30,058 nt of DNA from Podochytrium sp. JEL0797 (lineage: Eukaryota > Chytridiomycota > Chytridiomycetes > Chytridiales > Chytriomycetaceae). The stretch is from contig JADGJG010000222.1 in NCBI GenBank assembly GCA_027596195.1, positions 1 to 30,058 of the forward strand, given 5' to 3'. This document shows, in pieces, positions 1 through 8,100 of this stretch; the first letter of the stretch is position 1, and every line of letters begins with the position of its first letter. Position numbers and translations under genes: made by a program. The notes beneath the pieces are model-generated. The model did not search any database and was not told the DNA's origin. It saw nothing but the letters and a program-made list of their open reading frames with translations.

Positions 1-290
1 AAACGAGTGCAAAATCTTGTGGTGCTTGATACTTTGTCATAAGAGGTCTGGATGTAGCTGTAACTGAAGTACTGCTGCGGAAACTTGGGGGTTGTGGGCT
101 TGAGGTGTGGATCGGAAAAACGCAAAATGCGTCGGTTGCACTGGGCTCTTGTGAAGGCAGGATGGCTGCCTTGCTGGATTCGTTGGTAGGAGGTCGTTGT
201 AGTTGTGTGTCTGGCATGGTTGCATGGAGCTCATTGGGGTGTTGTGCCTGGTGCTTGCGCTTGCGCCATTTTGGATGCCCCAATTTTTGA

Positions 291-605
291 GTCATTTTTC
301 CCCTCGAACTCGAAATCACCAAGCCAATCATTCTCTATGAAGACAACATGTCCATGATTGCACAATGCACCAGCGACGTTTACACCCACCGATCGAAACA
401 CATCGCGATTCGCTACCACTTCATCCGCGAACTCGTAAACGCTGGAACCGTCAAAATCGACCACATTCGTACCCATCTCCAACCCGCCGATGCACTCACC
501 AAGGCCCAACCAGTTGCCCCATTCCGAACCTTCATGGCCCTGATTGGACTCCTCAGCCTCACTGCTTACCGTCTACTTACTACCCCCATGGACACAAGCA
601 AATAG
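291..605 (+). mobile_element. Ty1/copia retrotransposon fragment, C-terminal end of RNase H
   Basis: The reading frame opens after a stop at 288-290 and ends with TAG at 603-605. Its translation carries the end of a copia-type RNase H domain: IILYEDN with the active-site Asp, then SKHIAIRYHFIREL, then the ADALTKAQP motif that closes Ty1/copia polyproteins (family usage is xKHIDIRYHFIRE and ADxLTK). Only about 100 residues remain. Reverse transcriptase and integrase are absent to the left, where the frame holds stops and unrelated sequence. It is a dead relic, not a gene. The class assignment is firm because three ordered motifs match; the exact family cannot be told. Confidence 0.85.
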
Positions 606-893
606 CCAACACACGGCTTAGCTACAATCAGTTATAGTTGTTATTTTTTTTTCTATTACTTTGTGAGACAGGGTTCCCACACGACTGGGTTCTTCCCCCT
701 ACTCACCGCAGTCCTATCGCTTGAATAAAGCACGATTGACCACGCCCGACACAAATTGTATAACCGTTTTTTTTTCTTCAATCCGGTCGTGAATTGAATC
801 CACCAACGGCCTCTGTTCAATTTCTCTTCAATTCTGCAAAACCCGCCTGACACCCACCCCCACCACCTCCTACCACCCACTGCTACTACCAAC
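606..893 (+). other. Possible 3' LTR remnant and left flank of the Harbinger element
   Basis: No coding sequence is seen. A T-rich tract at 637-655 follows the copia stop and an AATAAA signal lies at 724-729, as expected downstream of a copia polyprotein. I could not find paired LTR ends or a TG...CA boundary. The Harbinger left terminal repeat should also lie here, but no inverse of the right-end sequence at 2911-2930 was found. Short TTCAATTC blocks at 780-835 loosely recall the right end of the element. Confidence 0.35.
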
Positions 894-1670
894 ATGCCTC
901 CCAAAGTTCCTGGTACGGGCGATTACACCGCGTTTGAGGATTTGGCGATTGCGAGAGCTTGGATTACCGCATCACAGGATGCAACAGTCGGATCAAACCA
1001 AACCGGTACCGCGTTCGAAGAAAAGATCCTCGCTTCCTTCAAGATGTTGATGCCAGGAACAACTCTGAGAGACAACCCCTCAGCCATGAAACAGCGCTTC
1101 ACCAGACTGAATGCGAATGCGAGCAAATACGCCGGCGTCTACCAGTTCATTCACGACGTTGAGCATAGTGGCTGGACCGATGAGGACTACGAGAAAGCCG
1201 TTGTCGAGGCTTGGGAAGCGGAGACGTTCGCCAAGAAGTTGACATACATGAGAGCCAAGCCAGTATGGGAGGTTTTGAAGGAGCTGCCCAAGTGGATTCG
1301 CCAGTTTGGACCGAAGCCCGCATCAAACGCATCAGCTGCTCCCTCTGCTGCACTTGGTAATGCACACGATAGCGAAAATGAGTCCGAACTCCCGCCTTCT
1401 ACCCCCCCTTCGCGACCAACCGGAACCAAAGCGGCCAAACGCGCTCTTCAAGAGGCTCACTCTGAAAGCAAGAAAGTCAATGCCCTGCAAGCTCTTGCAG
1501 ATTCCCATTTATCGCTGGCAGTCAGTCAGCAGAAGATGGTGGAACTGGCCAAGGAGCGCAACATTCTTAACCAAGAGCAGAACGACTTGAAATACTTTTC
1601 AAGTGAGTTGGAGAATGGGTTGAATGAGCAAGGGAAGCGTTATCTCGAGATGACATGTTGTGCAAAATGA
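894..1670 (+). CDS. Myb/SANT-like DNA-binding protein of PIF/Harbinger (ORF1)
   Basis: The protein is 258 residues in one exon. Residues 13-75 hold the Myb/SANT-like fold of Harbinger ORF1 proteins: a FEDLAIARAW helix, then the SQDATVGSNQTG block close to the family's SQDxxxGNxQ pattern, then FKMLMPG. Residues about 135-185 are a Ser/Pro/Ala-rich linker, and 185-250 are predicted coiled coil (QQKMVELAKERNILNQEQ). In this superfamily the protein helps the transposase enter the nucleus and bind the element ends. The start at 894 follows CCAACATG and is the first ATG of the frame. The last 104 bp overlap the transposase gene on the other strand, so the extreme C-terminus may be altered. The frame is intact, unlike that of its partner. 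Confidence 0.8.
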   Translation: MPPKVPGTGDYTAFEDLAIARAWITASQDATVGSNQTGTAFEEKILASFKMLMPGTTLRDNPSAMKQRFTRLNANASKYAGVYQFIHDVEHSGWTDEDYEKAVVEAWEAETFAKKLTYMRAKPVWEVLKELPKWIRQFGPKPASNASAAPSAALGNAHDSENESELPPSTPPSRPTGTKAAKRALQEAHSESKKVNALQALADSHLSLAVSQQKMVELAKERNILNQEQNDLKYFSSELENGLNEQGKRYLEMTCCAK

Positions 1671-2742
1671 TACATGCCGTCATAATGTACCACATTGACT
1701 CCTGATTCCAGTACTGGCATGGCTTGGTGAGAATCGCCCATCGGCTTTGAAGCACCCCAAACGCGCGCTCCACATCCTTGCGTACAGATTCTTGCATTTT
1801 CGCGAAAAAGGCATTCGCAGCACCAGCTGGGGACGCAATTGTCTGCACAAAGATGGCCCAAGCTGGGTAGATTCCATCAGCCAAGTAGTAGCCCTGTGTC
1901 TTGGGTTTCCCATCCACTGTGTAGTCAACCGCCAGCACACCCCCCTTCAGCACTTGATTAACAATTGGAGAGCTATCAACCACATTGATGTCGTTATTGC
2001 TGCCTGGGATTCCGAAATAGGCGTGCCAGAAACGCAAGTCATATGTTGTGATGGCTTCCAGCACAACTGTCGGCTGTTTCTCCTTCCCCGTGTATTGACC
2101 TTGTCACGCGACAGGGCAATTCTTCCAGGGCCAATGCATGCAATCAATTGATCCTACACAACCTGGAAAGCCACGAGCCGCGTTCACTGCACTGATTCGC
2201 TTCAGCTCGTCAGCATTTGGAGGGCGGAGAAAATCGGCACTGTACAGTTCGACAACCCCCTTGCAGAAATGATTCAAGGATTCGAGTGCGGTAGATTCCG
2301 CAATGCGCAGATATTCGTCGGTCGCATCGGCGGGATGGCCATATGCCAGGATTCGAATTGCGGCTGTACATTTTTGAAGTGCGGAGAGCCCAACTTTTCC
2401 GAGGGCATTGGCTCGTTGAACAAAGTAGGAGTCATGCGGCTTAAGGTCTTCCACGATTCGGAGGAAGAGTCGCTTGGACATGCGAAAGCGGCGGCGAAAC
2501 GCGTCTTCGTATGTGGCACCTTCCACAAAATAGTCATTCATCAAGGATTCATGACCGGCCTCGAAGTTTCTGTCAATGTTGGGTCGACGGCCAGGTCTGG
2601 AGCCTCCCGTTTGAGGATTAGGAGGGTCAAAAGCTTCCTCAGCCATCACAGTTGCAGCGGCAGTCATTGCAGCAGTCACAGCTTCCCAAGATGACTCTTC
2701 CAAATCGTCATCATTGAACGCCAAAGGGTTGAAGTACTCCAT
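1567..2742 (-). pseudogene. PIF/Harbinger DDE transposase, one in-frame stop codon
   Basis: The frame runs from ATG at 2742 to the stop at 1569-1567, 390 residues plus an internal TGA at 2106-2104. An upstream TTG at 2757 is not needed. The DDE_Tnp_4-type catalytic core is complete: first Asp in GSIDCMHW, second in GSNNDINV, Glu in VERAFGVLQSRWAI. The C-terminus has IMTACIILHNM, a family hallmark. The stop falls just after WKNCPVA, where the family normally has Trp, and the next 13 codons (QGQYTGKEKQPTVV) continue the homology in the same frame. A single TGG-to-TGA change therefore broke the gene recently. The N-terminal helix region (NYDYFV-type block at MNDYFVEGATY) is also present. Confidence 0.85.
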
Positions 2743-2804
2743 TGCCGAATGTTTCAAGGTGTTTCAGGTTTGATTTTTGATTTATTTGATCCTTCTGGGT
2801 GATT

Positions 2805-2930
2805 GCCAATCGAATTGAATTTGAAATTGAACATGGCGCGCTGTGGGATTTCATGGAAAAAATTCAATTCTTCGAACCCCGATTGAACTTTGAACTTTGA
2901 ATTTGTATTTTTGCGGTGGAGATGCTCTAA
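2805..2930 (+). repeat. Harbinger right-end repeat, copy 1
   Basis: About 125 bp, starting near CCAATCGAATTGAATTTG and ending in TTGCGGTGGAGATGCTCTAA. It lies 60 bp upstream of the transposase start codon and so probably is the element's own right terminus. It contains several AATTGAA/TTCAATT inverted units that could bind the Myb/SANT protein or fold back. It is closely similar to the copy at 3073-3194. Confidence 0.8.
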
Positions 2931-3072
2931 GATGGTTAAAACCAGGATGGACCAAGCCTGCACCCCACAGATCGGCAGCCTCCTCTGCTGTACCCAATGG
3001 GCCATCAAACTCCATTCACAATCGATTTGATGTATTGGATGTGTTTATTCGGTCCTTTGTGCTCGATTGAAC

Positions 3073-3194
3073 TTCCAATTGAATTGAAAATTGAACTTGG
3101 CGCGCTGTGGGATTTTATCGAAAAAATTCAATTCATTGAACCCCAATTGAACTTTGAACTTTGAATTTGTATTTTTGCGGTGGAGATGCTCTAA
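3073..3194 (+). repeat. Harbinger right-end repeat, copy 2 (solo terminus or MITE remnant)
   Basis: It repeats copy 1 in the same orientation, with the last ~55 bp nearly identical and the first part diverged. It also ends in GGTGGAGATGCTCTAA and is followed by GTGGG. No transposase is attached: 142 bp of unrelated sequence separates the copies. It is either the end of an older element into which the present one inserted, or a partial tandem duplication. Confidence 0.75.
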
Positions 3195-3664
3195 GTGGGT
3201 GTGTGTTGATTGGGGTTTGTTTGTGGGGCATTGTTGTTTTATTTTACTGGTTAGCATTGTTTACACGCAATCTCAACCGTCGATTCGGAGTACGGGACCA
3301 CCCAAATCTCTCGACGATTTCCCAGGAAACCTGCCCGACGTTCAGCAGAGCCGGTTCGAAACCGCCGTATTACCAATACGTATTCGAACATGGCTGAATC
3401 ACCAACACGGAATCCTGACACATTTTCCATGTTAGAGAGACGTTTTTGGCCTCTCTGGCCAATTTGGCAACTTAGCTTTCCAGCTGCATCTTGTTTGAGG
3501 CATTCTCTTCAACCAGCTTCAAATTGGGGCTTAGTAGGTATTCCACAATCATGGGGCCCACCCTTAGTATGGCTGTTAGTAATTCCAGAATTGGTTTTGG
3601 TGAGCCTCCTCTTCTTTGCACACCTCCTCAGCCCTCTCTCTCTCTTCAACCATCTTCTTGTTCT
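3195..3664. other. Intergenic sequence without a recognised gene
   Basis: Short frames on both strands lack family motifs or plausible splice structure. The right part is CT-rich (3600-3665). I see no RNA gene or transposon motif. Confidence 0.5.
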
Positions 3665-3799
3665 CTAAATTGAATCCCAATGTTGTTTAGGGTCCGCTCG
3701 GGTCAGGTATGTGACGATGGCTGGGATTGCAGCAATAATAGCGAACAAGAACGCGACGAACAAGAGTGTCCTCAGGAAAAGGGGAAGTTTGGTGTACAT
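3665..3799 (-). CDS. Hydrophobic micro-ORF (44 aa), uncertain
   Basis: A 44-codon frame starts at ATG 3799 and stops with TAG at 3667-3665. It begins MYTKLPLFLRTLLFVAFLFA and continues through a hydrophobic stretch (IIAAIPAIVTYL), then a polar tail (TRADPKQHWDSI). This is the shape of a signal anchor or a one-pass membrane peptide. It might be a small membrane protein or the first exon of an unrecognised membrane gene. I could not join it convincingly to another exon. Chance cannot be excluded for so short a frame. Confidence 0.25.
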   Translation of the reverse strand: MYTKLPLFLRTLLFVAFLFAIIAAIPAIVTYLTRADPKQHWDSI

Positions 3800-4040
3800 C
3801 TATTTGATAATCGTTAGAAAATTTGAAACTGAATGTTGGATAAATGAAGTGTCAACCATAATGCCTGAGGAATCCAGGAAGGAGAATAGGGAGACGTGCT
3901 GACACATCGGCTCACATTATCGCCCGCGTCTCTTCATGAAGGATTGGTTGGGACACGCGTTGCAGATCCTTTGTTCTCTGTCGATCCCTGACGCCACAGG
4001 CCACTCCCCTCACCCAATCGCTGCGCAAACACGCTCCCCA

Positions 4041-4205
4041 TATTCTGAAACAGTTTGACATGCAGTAACAGGCTAATAAAGATGTGGTGCCGTTTCGTTC
4101 CTCGATTTCTGATAACAAGGAAAGTGACTGCCGACACCCATCCGCCGTCACACGCGACCACCACCTCCACCCCAAACCCAGCACCTCGGACCTGGTCGAG
4201 TCCAA
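4041..4205 (+). repeat. Diverged direct repeat, copy a
   Basis: It starts TATTCTGAAACAG and shares blocks with copy b in the same order: AAGATGTGGT, CCGTTT, TTTCTG and AAAGTGAC, then a CCACC/CCCAAAC-rich end. It looks like a decayed duplicate of exon 2 of the possible gene at 4293-4897, because in copy a the matching minus-strand frame carries stops. Confidence 0.55.
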
Positions 4206-4292
4206 AATTTAAGGAGAATAATCTAAATGATGTACCCGCGAGAAGATCGGGGGAAAGGATCGAAGTAATCATAATTGATTTCTGGTAAAAAA

Positions 4293-4897
4293 TTAAACAG
4301 TACCATCTGGGTTTAAAACAACTCTTTCAAAACTCGCGAGCGTTTTTGAATATCCCCTTTCAACGAGTAAGCCGTACGACGACCACTCCAAAAGTCCACC
4401 CGCCGCAAATCCGAGTTTCAACACCACATCCCTCAAGCCGAGCCGTTGCGCCGTCTTCACATATCCTGAAACATCTTTCTGTGCAGCAACGGGTACACGA
4501 AGATGTGGTCCCGTTTTGTTTGTCGTTTTCTGCCAAGAAAAGTGACCCCATCCCACCACCCAAACCCAACACCCCATGCGTGCTTGAATCCAAAGGACAA
4601 AAAGAATTTTAAAAAGGACGACGGTTAGTAGGTAATAGCATGTTTCCAACCGAATCCTGACTTCTTGTTGCCTTCAAAACCGCTTTTCCAGATCTCGCGC
4701 GAGGCGTTGAGTTCTCTCAGAATTGGTTGGGTTTGATAACTGGTTAAATGATCCAAGTCGTCGATTTGGCGTATTCGGCGACTCGCATCAAAGTGTCTTT
4801 TAACCCCATCAAAATACGGGTTTACTGACGACAGTTTTGGATGGCCATCTTTGGAGAAGGAGGCAAGGGTGGGGAACTTAAGAGGGACTCGGCCCAT
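4293..4897 (-). CDS. Possible two-exon gene, product unknown (178 aa)
   Basis: I do not recognise a family. Exon 1 would be 4897-4651 and exon 2 4582-4293, joined in phase across a 68-nt intron. The intron contains a perfect TACTAAC branch-point sequence (about 4630-4624) and ends in TTCAAG, but its donor GTTGGA is weak. The spliced protein would begin MGRVPLKFPTLASFSKDG and end LASFERVVLNPDGTV. It has a Trp-rich hydrophobic patch near residues 84-97 and no predicted signal peptide. The upstream gene on the same strand ends 250 bp away. Copy a of the local repeat is a decayed paralogue of exon 2, which suggests this exon once had coding value. It could equally be a relic itself. Confidence 0.3.
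4462..4595 (+). repeat. Diverged direct repeat, copy b (within exon 2 of the possible gene)
   Basis: It starts TATCCTGAAACAT and aligns with copy a at 4041-4205 by the shared blocks AAGATGTGGT, CCCGTTTTG, TTTTCTG and AAAAGTGAC. The two copies are about 420 bp apart in direct orientation and differ by many substitutions and small gaps, so the duplication is old. Confidence 0.55.
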
Positions 4898-5147
4898 CTC
4901 AAGATTCGGCGCGTTTCCATCATCTCGAGTTTAATTCGCTTGATTCCGGATGACGCGACGCGAAAGCCCTGCTAGTTTTTTTATGTAATGCGCTGCTCAC
5001 GAGTTAGTTAGCACCAAGGTGGGAAAGTTGGACAAGCGGGAAAACTTCAAGGAAATTAGCAAAATGCTCCAGTCCGGACTTTCCTTTAGCTCTTTCAGAA
5101 GTGCGCTTCTTGATTTCCGTGTAGCATCGAGAAAACTTTAATGAACT

Positions 5148-8100
5148 TTAAAAAACTAACTCCGTTTCCTTCGGTCGAGATATCAAACCAAATGCCGAAA
5201 CCCCACACACAATTTGGGCAAGTAATCGCCACTCCTTCGGTATTTCGGAATCGATGATGTTGAACAAAGTGACTGGAATGAGACTGTTTTCGAAGCAGCA
5301 GTCAGTTTATCTAGAGAGAGTTTTTTGACACTCACATTACAACAACAACAGCAATATTGAGCCAATAAATCCTGTTCAAGAATTGGTAAAATCCTATTTC
5401 AAAAATCTCTGTATTAGAATCATTGGACAATTTATTTTGACGCCACTCACCCGCATGAATGATACGTGTCCCAGAAGGACATAGGAGACCATCCTATAAG
5501 GCATTTTAGAAATTTCGCACATTCCGTATGGTAATAGCTCACAAGTTTCGATATTCCATCAGTATTGGTTGCGGTTGACGGTGATGATTCCGAAGAACCA
5601 ATAGCAGCATGCGTGTTTACATCAACGGCGAGATTTTTTCGCTGCTTCCCTTCAAGCTGCTGATTGATGTCCCTCATTTGAGCCTCCGTCTTAGCAAGAT
5701 CGGTTTCGGACTCATGCAGCCATTTCCGAACTTCAACAACCTCATCCTCCCGAATAGATATCCTCTCTTTCAGCTCTACCAGTAGAGCTTCGAGCTCCTG
5801 AATACGCTCCTCCTTTCCTTGAAGATTAGTTGACCTGACAATTGCAACTTTGGTCATTTCTGCAATCTTCGCATTTGCCTTCTTCAAGTCGGCTTTGGCG
5901 GTGCTGGCATCTTCGCAACTTCTGGCACGCGATTCGGCAGCTTCCAGCAGCGATTTCAGACTTGCAAGCTCTCTCTCCAATTCCTCGATTTTTTCTTCCT
6001 TTCCTTTCAAGACTGTTGCCCGGAGAATTGCAAGCCTCGTCATCTCGTCGATTTTTCCTTTTGCTTTTACAAGTTCAGGCGCGACTTCGTTTGTCAAACT
6101 TTCTTGATTATTTGCGGCTGGTCGTTGCATGTCCCCACCAATTGCGATACGCGATTCAGCAACTTCCAGCAACGACTTGAGTGACAAAACCTCGTTCTGC
6201 AGTTCGTCTATTTTCTCCTCCTTTCCTTTCAAGACTGTTGCCCGGAGAATTGCAAGCCTCGTCATCTCGTCAATTTTTCCTTTTGCTTTTCCAAGCTCCG
6301 ATGTGGCTTCATTTGTAGCGGTTACTTGATTATTTGCGGATGCCGAGCTTCGCTGCACTTCTGCCCTTAAACGCGCAACTTCGAGCTCCAATTCCGCAAT
6401 CCATTCCTCCTTCCCTTTCAGTTTCGTGGTGCGAACAATTGACAATTTGATAAGCTCGTCGATTCGATCTTTAGCTTTTTGATTTGAGGCAGAACTGACA
6501 ACCAGGTCCGTCTTGATTGCACTTAGTTCAGCCTGCATGGATTCAATTTTCGCCTCCAAAGCAAGAATCATGTCATCTTTGGCTTTCAAATTTGCTTGGC
6601 GAATTGTTGCCAATTTCTCCAGTTCAGAAATGCGCAAGTTCTCTGCCTTCATTTCCGCTTGCATATTTTCTGCCTTCATGCTACTAGAACTCTGTGATTC
6701 CCGCTGCTGGTCGAGTTTCAGACTTTGCATCTCGCGCTGCAGTTGCTCATTTCTTGCTTCCAAATGTGCAACAATACTCTCCAAATCACTAATATTACTC
6801 TTGAGATTGGTTGCTCGAACTATGGAATCCTTTATCTTTTCCTTGGTTCTTTCTTTGGTGCTCTCGAGCTCAGATTTGATGCTTTCTAGATCAATGTTTT
6901 TGGAGGCCAGCAGTGCTTTAAGCTCGTCAAATTGGCTTGCAAGCTCTCCTGGCTCCTCCCTAATTGATTTAATTGTGTGTATGTACTGATCAAGGAGGGT
7001 ATCTTTCGCCTCGAGCTGGAGTTGCAGTTCACCCACTTGGCCTTGCAAATTATGCACCTCTTTGTCTCGGATTGCCTTTAGTTGGCTCTGGAGCTCCTGC
7101 TGGGACTCGAGAGTCTGAACTTTTTCTGCAAGGGACTCACAGAGCTGGACAGCTTCATCCCGCTCACTCTCTTTGCGAGAGATCTGCTCCATCGAAGTCA
7201 AATTCACATCTTCGGCTCTGCTGGTCAATTCTCGGATAGCTCGCTCAGCTTGTTGGAGGTCACGTTCTAGAGACATGATACGCTCTGCCGAGCTCAGTTT
7301 GATCGCCTCTGTTTCAACCAGATCAATTCGGAGTTTGGCCTTTAGCTCCGTAAACTGCTCTTTGATTTCTGATTTTTGAGCGTCAGAGTCAGATTTGGAC
7401 TCCTTCACTTGTGCAAGTTCAACTGAGAGTGCCTTGATTTTTGCTTCAAGTGCGTACTTTTGCCACTCCATGTTTGTCAAGTCCATTCCTGCTTTATCAC
7501 ATCGGGATTGCCAATCGGAAATTTCGGCTTGGAGGTGCTTCATTGCATTCCCGAGTTCTGTGCAGCTTTCGCATCCTTCAGCGTGGTTTGCACCAGCCTT
7601 TGTACTATTCCTGCGACCTCGCGCTTCCAAGAAGGTAACTTTTGATTCGGCTGAAGCGCACCTCTCCTGAACCGCTTGCAATTTCCACATGGTGGTATCA
7701 AGCCTGTTGGAAAGCTGTGTTTTCTCTTGCAAGAGAAGGCTGTGAGATTCTGTTGACAGTTCCAACCGATTATTGGCATCAGAAAGTTGCTCCTCCAATT
7801 TCGTCTTCTGAGATTGCAAGTCTTCATTCAGAGACAAAAGGTGGGAGGTTTCTTTGGTGAATGACTGGGTTTCGGTATTGAACTTTTGAGTTGCTTCTAA
7901 GAATTTGGTTTGAGTTGAATCCAACGATGCCTCCAGTTTTGCCTAAACAAACAAATTTAATGCAAGATTTTTTTAAGCAAGATGACGATTTCTCACCATC
8001 TGATTTTGATCGGGATCCACCGTTGTAGGCTTTTGGTTGTCGGAAAATTCGTTGGTAGTCTGTAAAATCGAATGGAAATCGTCAATATTTCGGATTGTGA

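Larger units (their letters stand above)
894..2930. mobile_element. PIF/Harbinger DNA transposon, inactivated copy (left end undefined)
   Basis: Two convergent genes typical of PIF/Harbinger lie together: a Myb/SANT-like DNA-binding protein on + and a DDE transposase on -. The right end probably reaches the GGTGGAGATGCTCTAA terminus at 2915-2930. Its reverse complement, TTAGAGCATCTCCACC, resembles terminal repeats of plant and fungal Harbinger elements next to a TTA/TAA target. The left terminus was not found, so the left bound given is only the first start codon. The transposase has one nonsense codon, so this copy cannot be autonomous. Confidence 0.75.

Noticed and set aside
37..290. Short frames on both strands left of the copia fragment
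   Set aside because: No reverse transcriptase or integrase motifs; both look like chance frames in degraded sequence.
5183..5365. Cys-rich minus-strand frame ([10 protein letters not shown])
   Set aside because: It is a frame-shifted reading of the micro-exon and last intron of the coiled-coil gene.
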